Of a DNA stretch of 64,000 bases, positions 1 to 9,322 are shown piece by piece. Position numbers and translations under genes: made by a program. The DNA is from JAHRAW01 sp965262585 (lineage in GTDB: Bacteria > Pseudomonadota > Gammaproteobacteria > Arenicellales > Poriferihabitantaceae): positions 1,116,001 to 1,180,000 of the forward strand of contig OZ253546.1 of assembly GCA_965262585.1 (NCBI GenBank), written 5' to 3'. The notes under the pieces were generated by a model that made no database searches, was not told the origin of the DNA, and worked only from the letters and a program-made list of their open reading frames with translations. Position 1 is the stretch's first letter, and the number at the start of each line of letters is the position of its first letter.

Positions 1-574
1 TGGCGTTCGGCGGTGTGGTGGAATCCGCCGGGTCATCGCAAGTCGTGTCATTGACATTATTCCCGGCAATGTTCTCAGCAATATTTTGGGTTTGCACATC
101 GAGGGCGGAGCGCATGGCGTATACGCCGGGGAAAATTACCCCGCCGTGGAAAGTACCGCCGTCGTCGAGCAAGTCCACGGTGACCGCGGTTCCGGCATCC
201 ACCACAATCACCGCTTGCCGTGGGAATAAATCCCGCGCCGCAACCAACGCCGCCCAGCGGTCGCCGCCCAGGGAAGCGGCGTCTGAATAACCGTTGACGA
301 TGCCCGCTTGTTGTTTTTGTGCGGTGATAAAAACCGGCTGCAACGACCAAGTTCCATGCGCGTATTCGACCACCGCCCGCCGGATTTCCGGGCGTGCCAC
401 ACAACACGCCCACACTGCTTGCGGGCGATCCAATGAGTCGAGTTGCGCCGCCAGTGCGGTGTCATATACATCTGCGTCTTCATATCCGAGCACGCCCGAA
501 CACTCGGCGAGGCCGGCGGCGGTGGCGGTTGCCCATTTTAGTCGGCGGTTGCCGATGTCCATCAATAATTTCAT
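1..574 (-). CDS. coaX: Type III pantothenate kinase (partial, 3' end outside window)
   Basis: Phosphorylates pantothenate in the first step of coenzyme A synthesis; a cytoplasmic ASKHA-fold enzyme. Reading from the ATG at 574, 191 codons stay open to the window edge. The N-terminal phosphate loop DIGNRRLKWA (residues 6-15), GGDRWAALVAAR (103-114), VVDAGTAVTVD (124-134) and GGVIFPG (144-150) are the family's signature blocks in the right order. A full protein is about 240-260 residues, so roughly a quarter is missing beyond position 1. The start lies 6 bp after the birA stop, the usual birA-coaX operon arrangement. The family call is firm. Confidence 0.93.
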   Translation of the reverse strand, partial: MKLLMDIGNRRLKWATATAAGLAECSGVLGYEDADVYDTALAAQLDSLDRPQAVWACCVARPEIRRAVVEYAHGTWSLQPVFITAQKQQAGIVNGYSDAASLGGDRWAALVAARDLFPRQAVIVVDAGTAVTVDLLDDGGTFHGGVIFPGVYAMRSALDVQTQNIAENIAGNNVNDTTCDDPADSTTPPNA

Positions 575-580
575 GATGCG

Positions 581-1381
581 TTAGGGTGGTGTAAATTCAC
601 GATCAGCCAGCGGTCGTATGCGAGATTCTGCGGAGATTAGTCGTTGCCGGATTCCGTTCTGGTCGATAATCAGGGCGCCGTCTTGGTCGACCCCGCAGAC
701 GATTCCGGTGCCGGACATCACTGGCGATTCCACCGATACCGCCAAGCCTTGATGCACATTCAAGCCGTTCCATTCTTCGATGAATTGCGCGAACCCACCG
801 TCACAAAACCGTTGCAAGTAACGGCAGTGGGAGATAATCAGAGCCGCCGCAAGCACATCGCGGTCCGGGTTATGGCCGAGGGATTTCAGGTCGGCACGGG
901 CGATGTCGTCATCGGGCGAGGCGACGTTGATGCCCATGCCGACGACACAGTGGTCGCCGCGCAATTCGGTCAATACGCCGCCGAGTTTTTTGCCTTGCAC
1001 CATCACATCATTGGGCCATTTCAATCCTACGGAATCAATCCCCGCGTGGCGCAGGCCGTCAACGATAGATAGCCCCGAAACCAGCGACAACCCGGCGGAT
1101 GCGGCGGCGCCGAGATGCCAGCCCAGGGACAGCAGCACCGAACTGGACCGCGATGCCCGCCACATGTGACCACGGCGACCACGGCCGGCGGTTTGCCATT
1201 CGGTGATACACACCCGGCCGTGAATGCCGTCATGATTGTCGTCATGAATGCCGCGCTGCTTCATCAGCCAACTGTTGGTGGAGTCGATCTCCTCGAACCA
1301 GTCTACCCGACCGGCGGACACCACCCCAGATTGCCCCAACAGGGCGTTGATTCGCCCGAGGTTGTGATTACCGAGACTCAT
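581..1381 (-). CDS. birA: Biotin--[acetyl-CoA-carboxylase] ligase, catalytic-only form
   Basis: Activates biotin as biotinyl-5'-AMP and attaches it to the carrier protein of acetyl-CoA carboxylase. Visible motifs are the biotinyl-AMP loop GRGRRG (66-71), KWPNDV (121-126), KKLGGVLTEL (131-140) and GMGINV, followed by the small C-terminal beta-barrel domain. The protein begins directly at the catalytic domain: the N-terminal winged helix-turn-helix of E. coli BirA is absent, and an in-frame TAA three codons upstream of the ATG rules out a longer start. It should therefore be a ligase without the direct bio-operon repressor role. It is upstream of coaX and divergent from ispG. Confidence 0.93.
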   Translation of the reverse strand: MSLGNHNLGRINALLGQSGVVSAGRVDWFEEIDSTNSWLMKQRGIHDDNHDGIHGRVCITEWQTAGRGRRGHMWRASRSSSVLLSLGWHLGAAASAGLSLVSGLSIVDGLRHAGIDSVGLKWPNDVMVQGKKLGGVLTELRGDHCVVGMGINVASPDDDIARADLKSLGHNPDRDVLAAALIISHCRYLQRFCDGGFAQFIEEWNGLNVHQGLAVSVESPVMSGTGIVCGVDQDGALIIDQNGIRQRLISAESRIRPLADREFTPP

Positions 1382-1539
1382 TATGATTTAGAATGCAGCG
1401 ACATGTTTATTTCCAAGATAATCCGAAAAATGAAAGGTGGCGAACGATTCGGTGAAACCCTGCCATTTTACCGAACTGCGTCCTTTACGGGCGTATCTTC
1501 ACTTATGGCATTTTTATCTGGGGTTTTGAGCACTTGACT
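1382..1539. promoter_or_regulatory. Divergent intergenic region between birA and ispG
   Basis: About 150 bp separate the divergent birA and ispG starts, so both promoters must lie here. I see no box set close enough to consensus to mark one with confidence. Confidence 0.3.
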
Positions 1540-2667
1540 ATGAAGATCCGGCGCAACCCGACCCGCGAGGTCAAAATCGGCAGCATCACCATCGGCAACG
1601 GACACCCGCTGGCGGTGCAGAGTATGTGCGCGACTCCGACCACGGATGTGGAGGCGACCCTCGCGCAGTTGCTTTTGCTGCGCCGCGCCGGTGCCGACAT
1701 CATCCGCATCGCCGCCGATAGCAAAAAGGACGCCGCCGCCTTAATTGAGTTGCGGCAGCGCACCGATGCGGTGTTGAGCGTGGATTTGCAAGAGAACTAC
1801 CGCCTCGCGGAAATACTCGCGCCGCATGTGGACAAAATTCGCTACAACCCCGGCCATCTACACCACCACGAACGCGCCAAGTCGTGGCGGGACAAGGTTG
1901 AATATCTGGCGGAGAACGCCGCCCGGCACGACTGCGCGCTCCGGGTCGGCGTCAACGCGGGCTCGGTGGATGCCGATAAACTCACGGCCGGGCGGGGCGA
2001 TGATTCGGTGGCGCCGATGGTGGAGAGCGCGCTGGAGCATAGCGCGTGGCTGGACCAGTTGGGGTTCACCCGCTACTGCGTGTCGCTCAAGGATTCCGAC
2101 CCGCGCAAGGTGATTGAAGCCTGCCAACTATTCGCCCAAGCGCGCCCGGAAATCCCGCTGCACCTGGGCGTCACCGAGGCTGGCATGCCGCCGGAAGGCA
2201 TCGAAAAAACCCGCATCGCTTTTGAGCAGTTGGTCGGCAAGGGCATCGGCGACACCATTCGCGTTTCATTGACCTTGCCGAGCGCGCAAAAACACCGGGA
2301 AATCAGCGCCGGGCGGGAGATTCTGGCGGACATCGCCGCCGGGCGAGTGCGCACCGTGGTGCGCTTCAATGACGACCGATTGAACCTCATCAGTTGTCCG
2401 AGTTGCTCGCGGGTGGAGAACGAGTCGTTCGTCGAGTTGGCGCAAAAGGTCAGGGAACTCACTCGCTATGCCGAAGCGCATGCCATCACCATCGCGGTGA
2501 TGGGGTGTCGGGTGAACGGCCCCGGCGAGACCGACGACGCCGACCTCGGGCTGTGGTGCGGGCCTAACTATGTCAACCTGAAGAAGCGCGGCAAAAAAAT
2601 TGGCGCGTTTAAATACGACCAGATTCTTGCGCGGCTCGATGAGGAACTGCGCTCGCTAATTACCTAA
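1540..2667 (+). CDS. ispG: 4-hydroxy-3-methylbut-2-enyl diphosphate synthase (flavodoxin)
   Basis: Penultimate enzyme of the MEP isoprenoid pathway; reduces MEcPP to HMBPP with a [4Fe-4S] cluster. The iron-sulfur ligands are visible as CPSC (Cys286 and Cys289) and MGCRVNGPGE (Cys323, with the glutamate ligand of the GPGE block). The length of 375 residues matches proteobacterial IspG. A TTG two codons upstream (1534) keeps the frame open, but ATG 1540 is preferred, with GAG nine bases upstream. The molybdopterin oxidoreductase follows after 15 bp, suggesting co-transcription. The MEP enzyme dxr is also in this window. Confidence 0.95.
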   Translation: MKIRRNPTREVKIGSITIGNGHPLAVQSMCATPTTDVEATLAQLLLLRRAGADIIRIAADSKKDAAALIELRQRTDAVLSVDLQENYRLAEILAPHVDKIRYNPGHLHHHERAKSWRDKVEYLAENAARHDCALRVGVNAGSVDADKLTAGRGDDSVAPMVESALEHSAWLDQLGFTRYCVSLKDSDPRKVIEACQLFAQARPEIPLHLGVTEAGMPPEGIEKTRIAFEQLVGKGIGDTIRVSLTLPSAQKHREISAGREILADIAAGRVRTVVRFNDDRLNLISCPSCSRVENESFVELAQKVRELTRYAEAHAITIAVMGCRVNGPGETDDADLGLWCGPNYVNLKKRGKKIGAFKYDQILARLDEELRSLIT

Positions 2668-2682
2668 AAGATGCACTGAAAT

Positions 2683-4758
2683 ATGCCCGAAGCCGCGACA
2701 ACCGAAGTCTGGCGCAACAGCGTCTGCCCCCACGATTGCCCTTCCGCCTGCGCATTGGAAGTCGAGAAACTCGCGGGCGGGGGAATTGGCCGTGTGCGCG
2801 GCAGCAAACACAACCCCTACACTGACGGCGTAATCTGCGCCAAAGTGTCGCGCTACGCCGAGCGGATTCACCACCCCGAACGGCTGATGCATCCGTTACG
2901 GCGAGTGGCGGGCAAGGGTGGTAAAACCGGCGGCGAAGCCAAATTTGCGCCCATCGGCTGGGACGACGCCCTCGATCTGGTGAGCGAAAAATTTCACGGC
3001 GCGAGTCAACAATTCGGCGCTGAAGCAGTGTGGCCCTATTATTACGGCGGCACCATGGGGCTGGTTCAACGAGACGGGGTTATGCGTCTGGTCAACGCCC
3101 TGGGCTATTCCGGTTTGCACAAAACCATCTGCGTGCAAATCGCCTACGACGGCTGGGGCGCAGGCACCGGCGCGCTGCTCGGCGCGGATGGTCGGGAGAT
3201 GGCAGAAAGCGACCTCATCGTAATCTGGGGTTGCAATGCCGCCGCCACGCAAATCAATGTCATGCATCATGTCCACAAAGCGCGCAAACGCGGCGCCAAA
3301 CTGGTGGTCATTGATCCATACCACAACGCCACCGCCAAAGTCGCCGATATTCACCTCGCGCCACGCCCCGGAACCGACGGCGCGCTGGCTTGCGCGGTCA
3401 TGCATCTGCTATTCCAAAACGGCCACGCCGACCGCGACTATCTCGCCCAATACAGCGATGACCCGGCGCGGTTGGAGCGCCACCTGCAATCCCGGGACGC
3501 CGACTGGGCGGCCAATATCACCGGCATCGATGCCGCGCAGATCCGCGAATTTGCCGAACTATATGGCGCCACCCGAAAAAGTTACATCCGTCTGGGGATA
3601 GGTTTTTCCCGCAGCCGCAACGGTGCGGTCAACACCCACGCGGTTTCCTGCTTGCCGGTGGTGAGCGGCGCATGGCAACAGCGTGGCGGCGGCGCGCTAC
3701 TCGCCACTTCCGACTCGTTCCAACTCGATGAAGGGTTGATTCAAGGCGTGGGGTCTGGCGCGCGAATGCTTGATATGTCGCTAATCGGCCCGATTCTGTG
3801 CGGCGACCCCAGCGCGCTTCAAGGCGGCCCGCCGGTCAAGGCCATGTTGATTCAAAATACCAACCCCATGCTGGTGGCGCCGGACTTGGCAAGGGTGCGG
3901 GAAGGCTTGGGGCGCGAGGATTTATTTGTGTGCGTGCACGAGCAGTTTATGACCGAAACCGCGAACATGGCGGACTTGATTCTTCCGGCAACTATGTTTG
4001 TGGAGCACGACGATTTATACCGCAGTTACGGCCATACTTTTTTGCAGGTCGGCGAAAAAATCACCGAGCCGCCGGGGGAATGCCGCTCCAACCATCAAGT
4101 CATCAGCGCACTGGCGCAGCGGCTTGGGGCCGAACACGCGGGATTTTCGATGAGCGAACTGGAACTCGTCGATAAAACTCTGGCGCGCTCCGGCCGGCCG
4201 CCCAGGGAATCGTTCACCAACCAACATTTCATCGACTGCGCGCCATCCTTCGAAGCGGCACACTTTCTAAACGGCTTCAACTGGCCGGACAAAAAATTCC
4301 GCTTCGCCCCGGATTGGTCGGCCATCGGGCCCTATGCCGGAGAAATGCCCGCCCTGCCCGATCACTGGGATGTGATTGACAATACCTCCGCCGAACATCC
4401 ATTGCGTCTGGTGGCGGCACCGTCTCGCGGCTACCTCAACAGCACTTTTACCCAATCCCCCTCATCGATTAAATATCAAAAATACCCACAACTAAAAATC
4501 AACCCGGCAACCGCCAAAAAATTCGGCATCACCGAAGGCCAAAAAGTGCGAGTCGGCAACCGCCGAGGCAGCGTCACGGTCACCGCCCGCTACATTGAAA
4601 ACACCCAGGCCGACACCGTAGTAGTAGAAGGCATCTGGCCAGCCGCCGCCTTCCCCGAAGGCATCGGCATCAACCTACTAATCGACTCAGCCCCAGTAGC
4701 CCCCAACGGCGGCGCCGCATTCCACGATACCGCGGTTTGGGTGAAAGCGGTTGAGTGA
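2683..4758 (+). CDS. Molybdopterin-dependent oxidoreductase, DMSO reductase superfamily
   Basis: 691-residue Mo/W-bisPGD enzyme. It begins with a [4Fe-4S] ligand set C-x3-C-x3-C-x28-C (Cys15, 19, 23, 52), followed by the molybdopterin domain and a C-terminal dinucleotide-binding beta-barrel (from about residue 560). There is no Tat signal, so it is probably cytoplasmic. It resembles the single-subunit formate dehydrogenase-like or assimilatory-type family often annotated only as 'molybdopterin oxidoreductase'. No partner electron-transfer subunit is adjacent, and the substrate cannot be read from sequence. It sits 15 bp behind ispG and is followed by a hairpin terminator. Confidence 0.88.
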   Translation: MPEAATTEVWRNSVCPHDCPSACALEVEKLAGGGIGRVRGSKHNPYTDGVICAKVSRYAERIHHPERLMHPLRRVAGKGGKTGGEAKFAPIGWDDALDLVSEKFHGASQQFGAEAVWPYYYGGTMGLVQRDGVMRLVNALGYSGLHKTICVQIAYDGWGAGTGALLGADGREMAESDLIVIWGCNAAATQINVMHHVHKARKRGAKLVVIDPYHNATAKVADIHLAPRPGTDGALACAVMHLLFQNGHADRDYLAQYSDDPARLERHLQSRDADWAANITGIDAAQIREFAELYGATRKSYIRLGIGFSRSRNGAVNTHAVSCLPVVSGAWQQRGGGALLATSDSFQLDEGLIQGVGSGARMLDMSLIGPILCGDPSALQGGPPVKAMLIQNTNPMLVAPDLARVREGLGREDLFVCVHEQFMTETANMADLILPATMFVEHDDLYRSYGHTFLQVGEKITEPPGECRSNHQVISALAQRLGAEHAGFSMSELELVDKTLARSGRPPRESFTNQHFIDCAPSFEAAHFLNGFNWPDKKFRFAPDWSAIGPYAGEMPALPDHWDVIDNTSAEHPLRLVAAPSRGYLNSTFTQSPSSIKYQKYPQLKINPATAKKFGITEGQKVRVGNRRGSVTVTARYIENTQADTVVVEGIWPAAAFPEGIGINLLIDSAPVAPNGGAAFHDTAVWVKAVE

Positions 4759-4762
4759 TAGT

Positions 4763-4781
4763 AAAAGCCGCCCGGCTTTTT
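4763..4781. terminator. Probable bidirectional intrinsic terminator
   Basis: AAAAGCC and GGCTTTT arms flank a short GC loop and end in a T run, 5 bp after the oxidoreductase stop. The A-rich 5' side lets the same hairpin serve the convergent dnaE operon. Confidence 0.6.
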
Positions 4782-4795
4782 CGGCCTTTTCGGAA

Positions 4796-4978
4796 GGGAG
4801 TCGGCTCTCGCCGGCATGTTGTACTGGATTCCCGTGTCCCCCAACTCGTCATTCCCGCTGTCGCGGAAATAACGACTTGGCGGCACGAGAATGACGGCGG
4901 TACGTCGTCATTCCCGAACGATAGAAAAATAAGGAGCGCCAGCGACTATATTTTTCATCGTATCGGGAATCCAGAAGG
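4796..4978. repeat. 183-bp direct repeat, copy 1
   Basis: First of two nearly identical 183-bp units (about six differences) 221 bp apart between the oxidoreductase and dnaE. Each contains inner palindromes with the cores ATTCCCG and CGGGAAT and ends with GGGAATCCAG. The unit carries no convincing reading frame and resembles palindromic intergenic repeats of the ATTCCC-n-GGGAAT type known as dRS3 in Neisseria. Confidence 0.85.
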
Positions 4979-5016
4979 CTAATAAAGAGTCGGCTGTCGC
5001 AGGAATGACGGGCCTG

Positions 5017-5199
5017 GGGAGTCGGCTGTCGCCGGCATGTTTTACTGGATTCCCGTGTCCCCCAATTCGTCATTCCCGCTGTCGCGTGAATAACGACTTG
5101 GCGGCACGAGAATGACGGCGGTACGTCGTCATTCCCGAACGATAGAAAAATAAGGCGCGCCAGCGACTATATTTTTCATCGTATCGGGAATCCAGAAGG
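5017..5199. repeat. 183-bp direct repeat, copy 2
   Basis: Second unit, ending 5 bp before the dnaE stop codon. The 38 bp between the units also hold a fragment of the same motif (GTCGGCTGTCGCAGGAATGA). The whole 446-bp gap is therefore repeat DNA plus the terminator, with no gene. Confidence 0.85.
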
Positions 5200-5204
5200 T
5201 AAAT

Positions 5205-8200
5205 TTACCCCACTCGCGCAAGGCGTGGCGGGGCGGGTTTTGCGGTTGCGCCGTTTCTTAGGGGGGCGGTTTCGTATTCGAATTTAAGGTGTTCGCTGCC
5301 AACTAGTTTGGTTAGGGCGTCTATTACTTTTCGGGAGGGGTGCACGGTCCAGTCGCGGCCCGGTTGTATGGTTCCGATTTCGCCTGATGTGCGTTGGTAG
5401 TGGAGGGTGACTTCGACTGCGCCGCCGCGTGCGGCGTGTAGGGTTGCGCGGATGTTTTTTAGGGTGGCGGCGTCCAGATGTTCTTCGGTGAGGTGGAGGT
5501 GGATGCGTCGTAGGCAGTCGTTTCTGAAGGCGTCGAGGTCGGCCACCGCGGCGGCGCGCAACTGCACTCCGCCGGAGTATTCATCGAGGCCGAATTCGCC
5601 GTATACCACCAGCACGTTGTCCTTTTGCAAAATTGGCCGGTGGTGTTTGTATTGTTCCGAATACAAAATCACTTCGACGCGCTCGCTGCCATTGTCCAGC
5701 GTGACGAAGCCCATTTTTCCACGGCGCGTGTTGACGGCGCGCATGGTGAACACCAGACCGGCGAATATTCCGTTTTTCGGCGTTTTCAAATCCATTGAAC
5801 CGACTTCCTTTTGCGCGACTCCGTCCAGTTCGGCGCGGTATCGGGTATACGGGTGGCCGGTTAGATACAACCCCAGGGTGGCCTTTTCCGCCGCCAGTCT
5901 TTGCCATTCGCTCCACGCTTCGACGCCGCGTCCGGATGGCGGGGCGGCGGGTGCTTCCACCGCGCCAAACAAGTCCTTCTGGCCGGTTGTCTGGCTGGTC
6001 AAGTGTTGTTCCGCGGCTTGCAGGGCGTTGTCGATGTCCGCTATCAACGCCGCCCGGTGGGCACCGAGCGCGTCCATCGCCCCGCTCTTGACCAACGCTT
6101 CCAGCACGCCCTTGTTCACCGCCCCGGCGGGCAAGCGTCGGCATAAATCGAACAGGTCGCGGAATGTGCCGCCGCTTTCCCGTTCGCGTTCGATGGTCGT
6201 GCATACCGACTTGCCGACTCCCTTCACCGCGCCCATCCCGTACAAAATAATGCGTTCGTCGGTGGGCCTGAAACCGTGGGCGCAGGTGTTGATGTCGGGT
6301 GGCCGCACATCCAGACCGAGTTCTTTACATTCGGTCAGCAGCGACACCACCTTGTCGGTGTTGTCGAGTTCCGCCGACAAGGTCGCCGCCATGTAGGCCG
6401 CCGGGTGATGCGCTTTCAACCACGCGGTGTGATACGCCACCAGCGCGTAAGCCACCGAGTGGGATTTGTTAAATCCGTAACCGGCGAATTTCTCCATGAG
6501 TTGGAAAATGCGCTCGGCGACTGCGGGTTTGACGCCGCGCTCCACGGCGCCTTTTTGGAAAACATCGTGCTGCTGGCTCATGCCTTCCGCCTTCTTTTTA
6601 CCCATGGCAACGCGCAGCAAGTCGGAGCCGCCCAGGGTGTAGCCGGCCAGCACTTGAGCGATTTGCATCACTTGTTCCTGATAGATGATTACGCCGTAAG
6701 TGGATTCGAGAATCGGCGCGAGGCCATCGTGGAGGTAGGTGATGGTTTCGCGGCCGTGCTTTCGGTTGATGAAGTCATCCACCATGCCCGACTGCAGGGG
6801 CCCGGGACGATACAACGCCACCAACGCCACCAGATCGTCGAATTTATCCGGCAACAGGCGCACGATTAACTCGCGGATGCCACGGGATTCAATCTGAAAA
6901 ATCGCCGTGGTGCGGCCGCTGCGGATTAACTTGAACGCTTCCGGGTCGTCGAGGGGCAACTTAGCCATGTCGAGGTCGGGTTCGTTGTCGAGGCGTTTTT
7001 GTTGGTTGATCATCTTGACCGCGCCGTCAATGATGGTCAGGGTTCGCAGCCCAAGAAAATCGAACTTCACCAAGCCGACTGCTTCGAGGTCGTCCTTGTC
7101 TAACTGGGTGATGGCTTGGCCGAGATGGCGGTCGGTATACAGGGGCGTGTATTCGCTGAGTGCGCGCGGGGCGATGACTACTCCGCCGGCGTGGGTGCTG
7201 ACATTGCGGGCGATTCCTTCCAGTTGCATGGCGTTGTCAATCAATTCCTGAATTTCGGGCTCATCCCGGTAGCGGCGGCCGAGCAGTTCTTCATCTTTCA
7301 TGGCTTTTTTCAGGGTAATGCCAATCTCGAACGGAATCAGTTTGGCGACTTGATCGACGAATCCGTAGGGCAAGCCCATCACCCGCCCGACATCGCGCAC
7401 CGCGGCTTTGGCGGCCATGGTGCCGAAAGTGATGATCTGCGCCACTTGATCGCGGCCATATCGATCGGCGACATATTCGATAACCCGGTCGCGGCCTTCG
7501 ACGCAAAAGTCGATGTCAAAATCCGGCAATGAAACCCTTTCCGGGTTGAGAAAGCGTTCGAACAGCAAGCCGTAAAGCAGCGGGTCGAGTTCGGTGATGC
7601 CGGTCGCCCACGCCACCAGCGAACCGGCGCCAGAACCGCGTCCGGGGCCGACCGGAATATCGTGGTTTTTGGCCCAGCGAATGAAGTCGGCGACTATTAA
7701 GAAATAGCCCGGATAACCCATTTCCGAAATAACCCCAAGTTCCATGTTGAGGCGGGCGATGTAGTCTTCGCCCACCAACTCGGTGCCGTCTTCGCCCTGC
7801 AATCGTTCCACTCCGAGTCGCCCGCACAATCCTTCTTCGGCTTGGCGGCGCAGTATCTGGTCGACCGGATCATCGGCGGCGTCGGGATAATTCGGCAGGA
7901 AGTTCTTGGTGAAATCAAAAAACAGGTTGCAGCGTTTGGCGATTTCCACGGTGTTGTGGATGGCTTCGGGAAGGTCGGCGAATAACGCGACCATCTCTTC
8001 GCCGCTGCGCAGATATTGTTGCGGGGTAAAGCGGCGCGTGCGTCGTGAGTCTTGCAACACTCGACCATCGTGGATGCACACGCGAATCTCGTGGGCGTCG
8101 AATTCCTTGGCGGCGATGAACTCGACCCGGTTGGTTGCCACAAGGCCGATGCCGTTGGCTGCCGCAAGCCGCGCGGCGCGGCGGATATAATCTTGTTCCC

Positions 8201-8750
8201 CGGTATGGCCGATGCGGCTGACTTGCAAATACAATCGGTCGCCGAATAAGTTTAAGTATTTTTCCAGCACTGGCGCGGCGGCTTGTTGGTCGGCTTGCCC
8301 ATCCCCTTGTTTACCACCTTGCCCGAACAACCCGGCCAGCGGCCCCTCGTGGTCATCGAACAATACCAGCAGGCCGTCGTGCAACGCTTCGAGATCCGCC
8401 CAGGCGATGATTACTTTGTCCCTGCGCTCCCGTAGGTAGGCGTTGGTCAGCAGTTTGCCGAGGTTGCGGTAGCCACGGTTGTCGAGGCACAGCAGGATCA
8501 TGCGTTCGGCTTCGCCGCCGGAAGATAACGGATGCTCCACCCACACATCGCAGCCCACCAGCGGCTTCACTCCGGCGGCCAGACAGGCCCGGTAGAACTT
8601 GATTACGCCGTGCACATTGGACAGATCGGTCAGCGCCACCGCCGGCAGGCCGTGGTGCGCCGAGATCGATGCCAGCGGCGCGAGGCGCACGATGCCGTCC
8701 GCCAGCGAATACTCCGAGTGGACGTGAAGATGAACGAAGCCGGCGCTCAT
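5205..8750 (-). CDS. dnaE: DNA polymerase III subunit alpha
   Basis: Replicative polymerase catalytic subunit, 1181 residues (E. coli 1160). The N-terminal PHP domain opens with HLHVHSEYS (residues 7-15). The palm carries the catalytic PDFDIDF motif near residue 410, followed by the helix-hairpin-helix region and a C-terminal OB fold with the family block MGFVTLDNGSERVEV. It overlaps rnhB by 4 bp (ATGA) and closes the long rpsB-to-dnaE gene block. accA, which often follows dnaE in enterics, is not present here. Confidence 0.97.
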   Translation of the reverse strand: MSAGFVHLHVHSEYSLADGIVRLAPLASISAHHGLPAVALTDLSNVHGVIKFYRACLAAGVKPLVGCDVWVEHPLSSGGEAERMILLCLDNRGYRNLGKLLTNAYLRERRDKVIIAWADLEALHDGLLVLFDDHEGPLAGLFGQGGKQGDGQADQQAAAPVLEKYLNLFGDRLYLQVSRIGHTGEQDYIRRAARLAAANGIGLVATNRVEFIAAKEFDAHEIRVCIHDGRVLQDSRRTRRFTPQQYLRSGEEMVALFADLPEAIHNTVEIAKRCNLFFDFTKNFLPNYPDAADDPVDQILRRQAEEGLCGRLGVERLQGEDGTELVGEDYIARLNMELGVISEMGYPGYFLIVADFIRWAKNHDIPVGPGRGSGAGSLVAWATGITELDPLLYGLLFERFLNPERVSLPDFDIDFCVEGRDRVIEYVADRYGRDQVAQIITFGTMAAKAAVRDVGRVMGLPYGFVDQVAKLIPFEIGITLKKAMKDEELLGRRYRDEPEIQELIDNAMQLEGIARNVSTHAGGVVIAPRALSEYTPLYTDRHLGQAITQLDKDDLEAVGLVKFDFLGLRTLTIIDGAVKMINQQKRLDNEPDLDMAKLPLDDPEAFKLIRSGRTTAIFQIESRGIRELIVRLLPDKFDDLVALVALYRPGPLQSGMVDDFINRKHGRETITYLHDGLAPILESTYGVIIYQEQVMQIAQVLAGYTLGGSDLLRVAMGKKKAEGMSQQHDVFQKGAVERGVKPAVAERIFQLMEKFAGYGFNKSHSVAYALVAYHTAWLKAHHPAAYMAATLSAELDNTDKVVSLLTECKELGLDVRPPDINTCAHGFRPTDERIILYGMGAVKGVGKSVCTTIERERESGGTFRDLFDLCRRLPAGAVNKGVLEALVKSGAMDALGAHRAALIADIDNALQAAEQHLTSQTTGQKDLFGAVEAPAAPPSGRGVEAWSEWQRLAAEKATLGLYLTGHPYTRYRAELDGVAQKEVGSMDLKTPKNGIFAGLVFTMRAVNTRRGKMGFVTLDNGSERVEVILYSEQYKHHRPILQKDNVLVVYGEFGLDEYSGGVQLRAAAVADLDAFRNDCLRRIHLHLTEEHLDAATLKNIRATLHAARGGAVEVTLHYQRTSGEIGTIQPGRDWTVHPSRKVIDALTKLVGSEHLKFEYETAPLRNGATAKPAPPRLARVG

Positions 8751-9322
8751 ACCGCAATCAACCGCCGCACCGGTGCGTAACTGCGCCGGTGGTGAATGCT
8801 GATGCCGTGACGCTCCAGTGCCTCGAGGTGGACGCGGGTGGGATAGCCTTTGTGGCGTTCGAAACCGTATTGCGGATAAACCACGGCAAGTGCGGTCATG
8901 CGCCGGTCTCTATCCTGCTTGGCGAGGATGGAGGCGGCGGAAATTTGCGCGTGGATGCCGTCTCCGCCCACTACCGCCTCCCCCGGACACGGCAACTTCG
9001 GCAGTTGGTTGCCATCCACCAACGCCGCTGAGGGAACGATGCCGAGCGCGGCAACCGCTCGCTGCATGGCGAGTAGGGTTGCTTGGAGGATGTTTAGCGC
9101 ATCGATTTCGGCAACGCTGGCGCTGGCTACCGCCCAGTGTCGGGCTTTCTTCTTTATCTCGCGCTCCAGCACGGCGCGGCGTGCCGGGGAAAGTTTTTTC
9201 GAATCATCGAGCCCGGCGATGGGCGCGCCCGGGTCGAGCACCACCGCCGCTGCCACCACCGGGCCGGCGAGGGGCCCCCGTCCCGCTTCATCAATTCCGG
9301 CAATCAACTGATGCTCGTTCAT
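8747..9322 (-). CDS. rnhB: Ribonuclease HII
   Basis: Cleaves RNA in RNA-DNA hybrids and at single ribonucleotides. GIDEAGRGPLAGPVVAAAV near the N-terminus supplies the catalytic Asp-Glu pair, and LDDSKKL follows. Start chosen at ATG 9322 (191 residues, normal length), which overlaps the lpxB stop by 4 bp. The open frame continues upstream to 9583 only as the shadow of lpxB. Translational coupling with lpxB and dnaE is likely. Confidence 0.95.
   Translation of the reverse strand: MNEHQLIAGIDEAGRGPLAGPVVAAAVVLDPGAPIAGLDDSKKLSPARRAVLEREIKKKARHWAVASASVAEIDALNILQATLLAMQRAVAALGIVPSAALVDGNQLPKLPCPGEAVVGGDGIHAQISAASILAKQDRDRRMTALAVVYPQYGFERHKGYPTRVHLEALERHGISIHHRRSYAPVRRLIAV

Noticed and set aside
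4755..4982. 75-residue open frame after the oxidoreductase
   Set aside because: Runs through repeat copy 1; the translated sequence only reflects the palindromic repeat.
4796..5199. Insertion sequence or MITE pair
   Set aside because: No transposase frame and no terminal target duplication can be seen; described as repeats only.
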